Source: Roseiarcus sp963764955 | GTDB lineage: Bacteria > Pseudomonadota > Alphaproteobacteria > Rhizobiales > Beijerinckiaceae | NCBI GenBank assembly: GCA_963764955.1 | Contig: CAVXVE010000045.1 | Coordinates: 1-64,000 of the forward strand | Direction: 5' to 3' | DNA length: 64,000 nt | In this document: in pieces, positions 44,616 through 52,532 of the stretch | How positions within the stretch are numbered: position 1 is the first letter of the stretch | How the letters are laid out: the number at the start of each line of letters is the position of its first letter | The notes under the pieces: model-generated | What the model was told of the DNA's origin: nothing | What the model saw: only the letters and a program-made list of their open reading frames with translations | Database searches by the model: none | Program-made: the position numbers and the translations under genes

Positions 44616-45236
44616 ATGAGAGTTCGAGCAAGTCTGTTTGTGCGGGTCGCGATTGGCGCCGCCCTCGCGGTCCTGGTGGGCGCGTTCGCCGAAGCGGCGA
44701 CGGCGGTCCCGGGCCAGGACGAGATGAATGTCGTCGACCAGCCCGGCTACCAGCCGACGCCGGAGGAAGAGCAACTCACCGGCGCCTACGAGAAGCAGGA
44801 GGTGTTCTTCCGCACCACTCAAGCGCCCGGCACCATCATCATCGACACCAAGAACCGCTTTCTTTACCTGGTCCAGCCGGACAACCGAGCGCTGCGCTAC
44901 GGCATCGGCGTCGGCCGCGACGGCTTCACCTGGTCCGGCCTGCAGAAGATTTCGCGCAAGCTGGAATGGCCGGACTGGCGCCCGCCGCCGGAGATGATCG
45001 AGCGCCAGCCCTATCTGCCGCGGTTCATGGCCGGCGGCCCCGGCAATCCGCTCGGCGCGCGCGCCATGTATCTCGGCGGAACCGTCTATCGCATTCACGG
45101 CACCAACCAGCCGCAGACGATCGGGCACGCCGTGTCTTCGGGCTGCTTCCGGCTGGTGAACGAGGACGTGATCGATCTCTACGACCGCGTTCCGGTCGGC
45201 ACCAAGGTGATCATCAAGCAGGCGGTCGCTCTTTAA
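44616..45236 (+). CDS. L,D-transpeptidase (YkuD-type)
   Basis: The 206-residue protein has a signal peptide (residues 1-27) and the YkuD catalytic motif YRIHGTNQPQTIGHAVSSGC followed by FRLVNEDVIDLYDRV, where the Cys of SSGCFRL is the nucleophile and the His of IHGTN assists. It links peptidoglycan peptides 3-3 or attaches proteins in the periplasm. FLYLVQPDNRALRYGIGVGR and WPDWRPPPEM are typical of alphaproteobacterial ErfK-like enzymes. Confidence 0.93.
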   Translation: MRVRASLFVRVAIGAALAVLVGAFAEAATAVPGQDEMNVVDQPGYQPTPEEEQLTGAYEKQEVFFRTTQAPGTIIIDTKNRFLYLVQPDNRALRYGIGVGRDGFTWSGLQKISRKLEWPDWRPPPEMIERQPYLPRFMAGGPGNPLGARAMYLGGTVYRIHGTNQPQTIGHAVSSGCFRLVNEDVIDLYDRVPVGTKVIIKQAVAL

Positions 45237-45279
45237 ATTCCGCGCCGGCGGCCCACAAGAAACAGAATCGAGGCTGGTC

Positions 45280-46299
45280 ATGCGCAAGATGATGCCGACT
45301 TTACTCGCCCTCGCGGCGGCGCTGGCGTTCAGCGCCGGAGCGCAAGCTCAGACGACGCTCAAGACGGTCCAGGATCGCGGCTCGCTCATCTGCGGCGTCA
45401 ACCCGGGCCTGGAAGGGTTCGCCAGCAAGGACGCCAATGGCCAGTGGTCGGGCTTCGACGTCGATTTCTGCCGCGCGCTCGCGGCGGCGATCTTCAACGA
45501 CCCGTCAAAGGTGCAGTATGTGCCGCTGTCGGCCTCGGACCGGTTTGACGCGCTCAAGAACAAGCAGATCGACGTGCTGTCTCGCAACTCGACCTGGACC
45601 ATGGGTCGGGAAAACGACTACGGCGTCGTCTTCCCGGGCGTGACCTACTACGACGGGCAGGCGTTTCTCGTCCCCAAAGCCAAGAACCTCCAATCGGCGC
45701 TTGAGCTCGACGGCAGCAAGGTCTGCGTGCAGCCGGGCACAACGACCGAGCCCAATTTCATCGACTTCTTTGAAGCCAACCATATGAAATACGAGGTCGT
45801 CCACGCGGCGAGCGCCGACGATATGATCAAGGCCTATGAGGCCGGGAAATGCGACGTCCTGACCACTGACGAATCCGGATTGTTCGCCATGCGCCTGCAG
45901 CTCGCGAAACCGAGCGACAGTGTGATCCTGCCCGACGTCATCTCGAAGGAGCCGCTCGGACCTGTCGTCAGACAGGACGACATGCAGTGGTTCAATATCG
46001 TCAAATGGATCAACTTCGCCATGATCGACGCCGAGGAGCTCGGGGTCAATTCGAAGACCGTCGACGAGGCGCTGAAGTCGCAGAAGACAGCCGTCAAGCT
46101 GCTGGTCGGGGCCGAGGGCGACTTCGGCAAGCCGCTCGGCCTCACCAGCGACTGGGCCGCGCGCGTCATTCGGACGGTCGGCAACTACGGCGAAGTGTTC
46201 GACCGCGACGTCGGCGCCCATTCGAAGCTCGGAATCCCGCGCGGGCTGAACGAACTCTGGAATAACGGCGGCATTCAATACGCCCCGCCAATCCGCTAG
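45280..46299 (+). CDS. Amino-acid ABC transporter substrate-binding protein (AapJ-like)
   Basis: The 339-residue protein has a signal peptide (to AQAQ) and the AapJ/YhdW pattern: VQDRGSLICGVNPGLEGFAS, DVDFCRALAAAIFNDPSKVQ and SRNSTWTMGRENDYGVVFPG, then VCVQPGTTTEPNFIDFFEAN and a C-terminal RTVGNYGEVFDRDVGA. It binds general L-amino acids for a QMP-type ABC importer, but no permease or ATPase gene is next to it, so the partner is encoded elsewhere. Confidence 0.93.
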   Translation: MRKMMPTLLALAAALAFSAGAQAQTTLKTVQDRGSLICGVNPGLEGFASKDANGQWSGFDVDFCRALAAAIFNDPSKVQYVPLSASDRFDALKNKQIDVLSRNSTWTMGRENDYGVVFPGVTYYDGQAFLVPKAKNLQSALELDGSKVCVQPGTTTEPNFIDFFEANHMKYEVVHAASADDMIKAYEAGKCDVLTTDESGLFAMRLQLAKPSDSVILPDVISKEPLGPVVRQDDMQWFNIVKWINFAMIDAEELGVNSKTVDEALKSQKTAVKLLVGAEGDFGKPLGLTSDWAARVIRTVGNYGEVFDRDVGAHSKLGIPRGLNELWNNGGIQYAPPIR

Positions 46300-46321
46300 A
46301 GGGCGGCTCGCGCAGCCCGGC

Positions 46322-46567
46322 CTAATCCGGCACGTATGTCCGGCCTTCGTAGTGCCCCGTCGGCTTTACCTGCGGGGCCGCATCGGTTGGCGGCCTCGAT
46401 TTGGGCGGCGGCGGCGGTCTGGGGGCCGGCCTCGGCGTCGCGTACTCCTGCGCCGGAGGCGGCACGAAAATCAGCGGCGGAGGAAAATATTGGCCGAAGG
46501 CGGGAAACGGCGCGCCAAAGGCGACCAGCGCGAGCCCGGCGGCAAATCGAACGGCGTTGGTCTTCAT
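46322..46567 (-). CDS. Small secreted proline-rich protein
   Basis: An 81-residue protein with a signal peptide (MKTNAVRFAAGLALVAFGA, cleavage near AFG) and a mature part dominated by prolines (PAPRPPPPPKSRPP). It ends TGHYEGRTYVPD. No function is recognised. The opposite-strand frames over this stretch are shadows of the repeats. Confidence 0.6.
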   Translation of the reverse strand: MKTNAVRFAAGLALVAFGAPFPAFGQYFPPPLIFVPPPAQEYATPRPAPRPPPPPKSRPPTDAAPQVKPTGHYEGRTYVPD

Positions 46568-46627
46568 GGACGCGTTCCTTATCGCCTATTTCGCGTCGCC
46601 TGCCGTGCGCGGATCGCGCTTCCCGAT

Positions 46628-46942
46628 CTAAACCGCGGTTTCCGCCCATCGCCCTGGAGAGTCCGCGAGCGCTCTTCTACCCCATCCGGCGCAAAAGCGG
46701 AATTTCCGAGCGCAGCGCGAGAATAGGCTCAGGGAACTCCCGCGATCATTGGAGATCCATCGTCTCCATGTAGCGATCGCAGCGGCGTCGGCCGAGCGCA
46801 GCACCCGCCTCTTGTCGGCGACCCGCTCCAGTCTCGCGATAAGCATCGACAGAAATCCGGCCACCGCGCCCAGCATGAACGCCGGCGCCGTCGCATGCGA
46901 AATCGTCAGGCTCCAATGATCGATATCGGTGACTAGGGCCAA
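46628..46942 (-). pseudogene. DUF2721-like membrane protein remnant
   Basis: The first 58 residues look like a DUF2721 start: a membrane segment APAFMLGAVAGFLSMLIARL followed by ERVADKRRVLRS. The conserved second half of the family (a further 80 residues with two membrane segments) is missing. After AAIAT the reading becomes unrelated and stops at 46628. It is probably a truncated gene. Confidence 0.5.
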
Positions 46943-47092
46943 TTCCGACCCTCCCTTCCCGCTGAAAGCGCGTCATTCCGGTCTTGGCCAATCCCACAAG
47001 CCGCGAGGCCGGCAAAACGCGCAACCCCCGCGAGAACCTCCCGATGCGATCGGCCCAGGAATGCGCGTGGCGCGACGTGCTCCGGCAACCGC

Positions 47093-47329
47093 CTAGCGGC
47101 AGACGCGCACGCCTGCTCGGTAATAACAATGGGCCGCGGGCCGCACGACCGCCGCGGGCCGCACCACGGCAGCGCCGTGGTAGCCGTAACCCCGGTGCGT
47201 GGCGACCGCTCCGTGCGGACCGACGCAGCCCGCCCGATAGACCCCGCGGGCGCAGGTGACCGCGTTGGCCTCAGAGATTTGGACGGCGAGCAGGCCGAGG
47301 ACCAGCAGACCGGAAGCAATCAGTTTCAT
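47093..47329 (-). CDS. Small secreted Cys/His protein
   Basis: The start ATG 47329 is preceded by GGAGAC. The 78-residue protein has a signal peptide (MKLIASGLLVLGLLAVQIS, cleavage near ANA) and a mature part with CARGVYRAGCVGPHGAVAT and AAHCYYRAGVRVCR. Four cysteines could form two disulfides. Proteins of this GVYRAGC type are widespread in Hyphomicrobiales and uncharacterised. Confidence 0.8.
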   Translation of the reverse strand: MKLIASGLLVLGLLAVQISEANAVTCARGVYRAGCVGPHGAVATHRGYGYHGAAVVRPAAVVRPAAHCYYRAGVRVCR

Positions 47330-47434
47330 CGATAGTCTCCTGAAGATTGAGGTCGCACGCCTTGGCCTGCTGGGGCCACGCCCGCTTGTCAAGTGGAGCA
47401 GGCGCGCGGTCGCCTAGCCCAAGCCGGAGTTGCG

Positions 47435-47803
47435 CTACTTGCCGCCTCCCGCCTTGGCCAGCGCCTCCTTGCAGGAGTCGCTGAGATCGGCGGCATGCGA
47501 TCTCATGCAAGCCGCCATCGCGCCCCTGCTCCGCTTGACGTCGGCACAGAGCTTCCTTGCGTCGGCCTTGCACGCCTTGCCGACCGCCGCCGCGCGGATG
47601 ATCGCCACCTGGCAATCCTCCGACAGGTCGGAGAAATGCGTCTTCATGCAATCCTTGAGCGCGGCGCCGCCAGCCTTCATCTCGTCGCCGCATTGCGCCT
47701 TGATGTCGGTCCGGCAAGCCTTGACGACCGTCGAGGCGGCGAAGGCAGAATGCGTCATCAGCAGAGCCGCGCTGAGCGCGGCGATGCAGGTCAAGGTCCT
47801 CAT
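47435..47803 (-). CDS. Small secreted cysteine-rich repeat protein
   Basis: The 122-residue protein has a signal peptide (to SAFA). It contains a repeated pattern ACRTDIKAQCGDEMKAG and CKADARKLCADVKRSRGAM, each followed by a C..H segment (DCMKTHFSDLSEDC and ACMRSHAADLSDSC). Eight cysteines in two repeats resemble the cysteine-rich GLG1-type repeat. It is probably periplasmic and stabilised by disulfides. The function is unknown. Confidence 0.85.
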   Translation of the reverse strand: MRTLTCIAALSAALLMTHSAFAASTVVKACRTDIKAQCGDEMKAGGAALKDCMKTHFSDLSEDCQVAIIRAAAVGKACKADARKLCADVKRSRGAMAACMRSHAADLSDSCKEALAKAGGGK

Positions 47804-47923
47804 CTGGCATGTCCTCCGGGTTGCAAAGCGCGCGTCGCTAGTCCGCTCAGGCTGGCGCCGCGTTCAGGGCGGCGGCCCTCTCTTCTAGTCGAGATGACCC
47901 CTGACTTGGAAGGCGTAACGCCT

Positions 47924-48433
47924 CTACGCCTCGCTCAAGTGCCTGTCGTCCGCCCTGTCGGCAAGGACCATGAGCGTCGAGGTCCCATGAGCCAGAAGGC
48001 GGCCCTTCGCGTCGACGACCCGCGCCTCGCAGGAGATGATGCGCCGCCCGCGGCTGACCGCGCGCCCTTCGGCACGGACGGTCCCCATCTTCTGAGTGAT
48101 GGGGCGGGAGAAATTGGCCTTGGTTTCGATTGTCGTATAGCTCACGCCGGCGGGGAGCAGCGTATGGGCGGCGCAGCCGGCCGCGCTGTCGATCAGCGTC
48201 AGCGCCCAGCCGCCGTGCACGAAACCGAGCGGGTTCAAGAGATGCGGCCCGGCGTCGCCCTCGAACACAGCGACGCCATCGCCGATCTCAACCAGCCAGA
48301 ACGACAGCGTCTCCGCGATCCGGGGGGCGGGCAGCCGGCCGTCGAGGATCGCCTGCAGGAATTCTCGCCCGGACATATCCCGGGCTTCGGCCGCGTCGGC
48401 GACCCCGTAAGCGCGCGACGCGGTCGTCAGCAT
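47924..48433 (-). CDS. PaaI-family thioesterase
   Basis: The start is ATG 48433 after GGAGAAAG. The 169-residue hot-dog protein reads LLNPLGFVHGGWALTLIDSA (the HGG active-site turn), TTIETKANFSRPIT and VRAEGRAVSRGRRIISCEAR, as in PaaI/YdiI thioesterases that cleave acyl-CoA. It is divergent from the MarR gene with a perfect operator between them, so MarR very probably controls it. Confidence 0.9.
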   Translation of the reverse strand: MLTTASRAYGVADAAEARDMSGREFLQAILDGRLPAPRIAETLSFWLVEIGDGVAVFEGDAGPHLLNPLGFVHGGWALTLIDSAAGCAAHTLLPAGVSYTTIETKANFSRPITQKMGTVRAEGRAVSRGRRIISCEARVVDAKGRLLAHGTSTLMVLADRADDRHLSEA

Positions 48434-48446
48434 CGGCTTTCTCCTA

Positions 48447-48479
48447 TGTATGCAGATACAAATGATGTATCTGCATACA
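48447..48479. promoter_or_regulatory. 14-bp perfect inverted repeat: MarR operator
   Basis: TGTATGCAGATACA at 48447-48460 and its exact reverse complement TGTATCTGCATACA at 48466-48479 enclose a 5-base spacer (AATGA). The operator covers the gap between the thioesterase start (48433) and the MarR start (48483). It overlaps the in-frame ATGs at 48450, 48462 and 48465, which makes 48483 the likely start of the regulator. Confidence 0.85.
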
Positions 48480-48482
48480 TTC

Positions 48483-48947
48483 ATGCCAGGCCCAAGGCAA
48501 CCGCTGCCGAAGTCCCTCGTCGCCGACGCGCGCGCGGCGGTCGACGCCTGCGCCGGCTGGAACGCCCGGCTCGCCGCCCGGCGCATCACCGCCTTCCTCA
48601 ACCGGCGCATGCAGGGCTCGGGCTTGAGCCTCGCCCAGTTCGGGCTGATGGCGCAGATCGCCGCGGCCAGCGACGATACTTTAAGCGAACTTGCAGAGCG
48701 CACCGGCCTCGACCAGTCGACGCTGTCGCGCAATCTGCAAGTACTCGAGGCCGCCGGTCTGATCGAGATCGCCGCCGACGAGAGGGACGCCCGTCGCCGC
48801 GCCGTGCGGCTCACCGACAAGGGGGCGCGTGGTCTCGAGGCGGGGCTCGCCGACTGGAGCCAAGCGCATGGCGAACTCGCCAAGCGTCTCGACCCGGAGG
48901 CCGCCCGGCGCCTTGCGCTGGCGGCGGAGGCGCTCGAGGAGGGATAA
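48483..48947 (+). CDS. MarR-family transcriptional regulator
   Basis: The start at ATG 48483 is taken because upstream ATGs lie inside the operator. The protein of about 154 residues has the winged-helix core SLAQFGLMAQIAAASDDTL, SELAERTGLDQSTLSRNLQV and the wing ADERDARRRAVRLTDKG. The palindrome touches its start region, so it probably represses itself and the divergent thioesterase. Ligand is likely an aromatic or acyl compound, by analogy to the MarR family. Confidence 0.9.
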   Translation: MPGPRQPLPKSLVADARAAVDACAGWNARLAARRITAFLNRRMQGSGLSLAQFGLMAQIAAASDDTLSELAERTGLDQSTLSRNLQVLEAAGLIEIAADERDARRRAVRLTDKGARGLEAGLADWSQAHGELAKRLDPEAARRLALAAEALEEG

Positions 48948-48995
48948 CCCGGAGGGGTCGATTGAGAAGGCCGCTTCAGCCGCCTCCGGGATGGT

Positions 48996-49923
48996 TCAGG
49001 CGCTCGCGGGGCGGGCTTGTCTCGCGTGGCGCCACCCAACGAAACCGAGGCCCGCGAATCCGAGCAGCATCATGGCCCAGGTCGAGGGTTCAGGAACCAC
49101 GGCGCCGCTCACCGAGAAGGCCGCGTTGAACGTCGGTGCTGCTCCCCCGGTCACTGGAGGACCGACAATGTCGGTGCCGACGCGCAGCCAGTCGGGGTCG
49201 AGCATTGCATCGCGGGTCCAGCTCTGCAGGTCGGTGAACCCCGCCGGGAATGGCGTCCCCGGCGGCGAGACGATGGGTTTCGGCGCCGAGAGCCAAAGGA
49301 AATCGCCGTCGTCCAGTTGGACCTGGGGCACGAAGAAATAGTGGTCGGCGGGGAGGAGGAAGGGGGTCGTCAAGGCCACGTTGAACTGCACCTCCTCGCC
49401 CGTGGCCGGGCCGTTGCCGCCCGTGGTTTGGCCCGGTTTGGGATGGATTCCGCCCGGCGTTACTGAGTTGGCTGCCGTGAAACTGTCGCTCACCACACGA
49501 GTCGAGAAAGTCAGGCCGGCTGGTTGAATCGCGGGTGTCGAATGCGTTATCGGACGGCGAGTTGACCCGCGTCGGCACCTGCGGCGTCGAGAACGTGGGC
49601 GGCCCGCTAGTGCGCCCGACATCCGAATCCTTCGGAAACACCTGGTAGATTTCAACGACAACATCTTTGACATCCGCAGCGCTCGCACCGAGTGGCAGCA
49701 GGCCGGTGAAGGTCGCGCTGGTGATTGACGTCGATTTCGTGAGTACAAAGTCGTCGGCCGACTCAATCTCGAATGCACCGACACCGGGACGGGTCGCGGT
49801 CGCCATGTTCCCGTCGGGAATTCCGGTGCTGAAGAAGAAGGGTGTGTCCGCCGCCGCCGGCAGCGCAAAGAGGCAACCAAGCAGCGACAGCGGAATCGCA
49901 AACCGCGCATCAGTCATCGACAT
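48996..49923 (-). CDS. PEP-CTERM secreted protein, frameshifted near 49530
   Basis: The start is ATG 49923 (MSMTDARFAIPLSLLG) with a signal peptide. The body reads DGNMATATRPGVGAFEIESA and FTGLLPLGASAADVKDVVVE. Near 49530 the frame changes by one base. The second part ends VPEPSTWAMMLLGFAGLGFV followed by GWRHARQ, the PEP-CTERM sorting signal (motif, membrane segment, basic tail). Such proteins are exported to the surface or into the exopolysaccharide matrix by exosortase, which is not in this window. Confidence 0.85.
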
Positions 49924-50203
49924 TGCGTTTCTCCCCACGAAATAACTTTGAGCCGCAGATGCGGGCGCGCCGGTCCAGATGTCTGTAGTATGAACTTGAT
50001 ATCGATCAGGAACGATATGCACGCCCCAATTCCAGCGGGGTTACAACTGTCCCACTGCCGCTTGGTTGTAATTGCGCCGCCTCAGCAACCAGTCAATAGG
50101 TATTAATACCCAGACGATAGGCCCGCTCTCTTTATCGTCGGTCGAAGCCTGCGGCGGCCGGAGATAGGACGAGCCGACAGTCGCCCCCGGTTCGGTCGCT
50201 CCC

Positions 50204-50704
50204 CTACCCCCTCGCGCTCCAGAAATCCGCCTGCAACTGCGCCGCTTCGTCTTCGAGCAGCGGGCCGACGACTTCGGTCGGCCGCTGCCCGGCGGCGAAC
50301 ACGATCGCGCAAGGCAGATCGAGGGTCGGATTCTCCTCATGCGCGCCGGTTTGCGCCTTCAGTGCCTTCTCCGTCTGGCCATAGACGACGCGGCCGATCC
50401 CCGCCCAGTAGATCGCGCCCGCGCACATCGCGCAGGGCTCGGCGGACGTGTACAGGGTACAGCGCGCGAGGAAGGCAAGGTCATGGGCGCGCGCCGCCCG
50501 CGAGGCGAGCAGGCGCTCGGCGTGGGCCGTGCGGTCGCCGCCTTCGCTCGTATATCCATTGCCCTGCTCCATGAGCAGATTCCCCGCCTCGTCGGCGAGC
50601 ACGGAGCCGAACGGATGATCGCCGGCGGCGCGCGACCGCCGCGCGACGTCGAAGGCCTGGCGCAGCAGCGCCTCGTCATAAGGGCGAACGGAGGCGGCGG
50701 TCAT
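50204..50704 (-). CDS. Nucleoside/guanine deaminase family protein
   Basis: The 166-residue enzyme has the zinc-binding pattern of cytidine/deoxycytidylate deaminase-like enzymes: AHAERLL (His and proton-shuttling Glu) and CTLYTSAEPCAMCAGAIYWA (PCxxC). It is closest to guanine and TadA-like nucleoside deaminases. It is transcribed divergently from the BMP-type nucleoside ABC transporter, so salvage of imported purine or pyrimidine compounds is a sensible inferred role. Confidence 0.9.
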   Translation of the reverse strand: MTAASVRPYDEALLRQAFDVARRSRAAGDHPFGSVLADEAGNLLMEQGNGYTSEGGDRTAHAERLLASRAARAHDLAFLARCTLYTSAEPCAMCAGAIYWAGIGRVVYGQTEKALKAQTGAHEENPTLDLPCAIVFAAGQRPTEVVGPLLEDEAAQLQADFWSARG

Positions 50705-50966
50705 GACGAGGGCTCCATGGGCGGGCGCGAACGCCTACCATGAAAGCGCCGCGCGGCCCGAATTCCCATGAGCGCCCAATTCATTTGACACAGCGGCGGT
50801 CGCCGCTAGGCTCGCCAAGAAAAGATGGGGATCTGGCGATCAGGGGCTTTTTGGGGAAATCACTCGCCTCGAGCCGCCGCCTCGCCGGGGCCGGCGTCGG
50901 TATGATTTTTGCGTCGCGCAAGTCGAAGCGCGGCCTAACGGACCGGGGGACCGAGGTGAAGTTGAG

Positions 50967-52532
50967 GTGAACGTCGAGGCTCCCCCGCGGCTCAAGCTTG
51001 TCGGCGTCAGCAAGTCCTTTCCGGGCGTGCGCGCGAACGACAACGTGAACCTGAGCGTCAAGCCCGGCGAGATCCACGCGCTGCTCGGCGAGAACGGCGC
51101 CGGAAAGTCGACCCTGGTCAAGATGATCTACGGCGTTCTCGCGCCCGACGAGGGGGAGATCGTCTTCGACGGCTCTCCCGCCCGCATCCCCAATCCGCGG
51201 GCGGCCCGCCGCCTCGGCATCGGCATGGTGTTCCAGCACTTCTCGCTGTTCGAGGCGATGACGGTGCTCGAGAACATCGCGCTTGGCCTCGATGCGCGCC
51301 TCTCCTCGCGCGAGCTCCTCGCCGAGTTCAATCGGGTGCTCGAGGCCTACGGGCTCAAGCTTGATCCCCGCCGCGTCGTCTCGACCTTGAGCGTCGGCGA
51401 GCGCCAGCGCATCGAGATCGTGCGCGCGCTTCTGCTCAAGCCGCGGCTTTTGATCATGGACGAGCCGACCTCCGTGCTGACGCCGCAGGAAGTCGAGCAA
51501 TTGTTCGAGACCTTGCGCAAGCTCGCGGCGAGCGGCTGCTCGATCCTCTACATCTCGCATAAGCTCCACGAGATCGTGGCGCTCTGCGACACCGCGACCA
51601 TCCTGCGCGGCGGCAAGGTGGTCGCCCATTGCGACCCGAAGCGCGAGACTTCGCGCTCGATGGCCGAGATGATGATCGGCTCGAACCTCAAGGAAATCGC
51701 CAAGCCCGCATCCCGCGGCTTCGGCGCGCCCAGGCTCTCCGCGCGAGGCTTGAGCTTGCCGAAGCCGAGCGAATTCGGCGTCGCGCTGCAAGACGTCGCG
51801 CTCGAGGTCAGGGCGGGTGAGATCTTCGGCGTCGCCGGCGTCGCCGGCAACGGACAGAACGAACTCTTGAGCGCGATGAGCGGCGAGACGCTAGCGCAGA
51901 CCCCCGAGGCGATCACGCTCGCGGGCCGCGAGGTTGGCCGGCTCGGCGTCGCCGAGCGGCGCAGCCTCGGCTTGTGCGCAGTCCCGGAGGAGCGCAACGG
52001 CCATGCGGCGGTCGGCGAGTTCTCGCTCGCAGACAATGGGGCGCTCACCGGGCGGGATCGGATGGAGATGGTGCGTTTCGGCCTCATCGATCCCGGCAAG
52101 GCGACCAGTTACGCCGCCGAAGTGATCGGCGCCTACGCCGTGAAAGCGACCGGTCCGGGCGCGCTCGCCGGCTCGCTCTCGGGCGGCAACTTGCAGAAAT
52201 TCATCATGGGCCGCGAGATCCTGCAGCGGCCGGAGGCGCTTGTCGTCTCCCAGCCGACGTGGGGAGTGGACGCGGGCGCGGCGGCCGCCATCCATCAGGC
52301 GATCGTCGATCTCGCCGCCCGCGGCTCGGCGGTTATGGTCATATCGCAGGACCTCGACGAGATGCTCACGCTTTGCGATACGATCGCGGTCATCAATCTC
52401 GGCCGCTTGTCGGCGCCGATGAAAGTCGGCGCGGTTTCGATCGAGGAGATCGGCCTGCTCATGGGCGGCGTGCATGGCGATCCTGCGGCGACGGTCGAAA
52501 TGACAGAGGCCCTTCATGCGCATCCGGCTTGA
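50967..52532 (+). CDS. BMP-type (nucleoside) ABC transporter ATP-binding protein, tandem domains
   Basis: A GTG start at 50967 opens a 521-residue tandem ATPase. Domain 1 has Walker A GENGAGKSTLVK, signature LSVGERQRIEIVRAL and Walker B LLIMDEPTSV. Domain 2 has a degenerate Walker A (GVAGNGQNELLS), signature LSGGNLQKFIMGREIL and SQPTWGVD in place of Walker B. This is the usual YufO/NupO pattern. It overlaps the first permease start. The transporter probably imports nucleosides or similar small heterocycles. Confidence 0.93.
   Translation: MNVEAPPRLKLVGVSKSFPGVRANDNVNLSVKPGEIHALLGENGAGKSTLVKMIYGVLAPDEGEIVFDGSPARIPNPRAARRLGIGMVFQHFSLFEAMTVLENIALGLDARLSSRELLAEFNRVLEAYGLKLDPRRVVSTLSVGERQRIEIVRALLLKPRLLIMDEPTSVLTPQEVEQLFETLRKLAASGCSILYISHKLHEIVALCDTATILRGGKVVAHCDPKRETSRSMAEMMIGSNLKEIAKPASRGFGAPRLSARGLSLPKPSEFGVALQDVALEVRAGEIFGVAGVAGNGQNELLSAMSGETLAQTPEAITLAGREVGRLGVAERRSLGLCAVPEERNGHAAVGEFSLADNGALTGRDRMEMVRFGLIDPGKATSYAAEVIGAYAVKATGPGALAGSLSGGNLQKFIMGREILQRPEALVVSQPTWGVDAGAAAAIHQAIVDLAARGSAVMVISQDLDEMLTLCDTIAVINLGRLSAPMKVGAVSIEEIGLLMGGVHGDPAATVEMTEALHAHPA

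Noticed and set aside
47393..49129. A 578-codon forward frame across the cysteine-rich, thioesterase and MarR genes
   Set aside because: It overlaps three well-supported genes on both strands and yields an Arg/Gly-rich product without any family motif.
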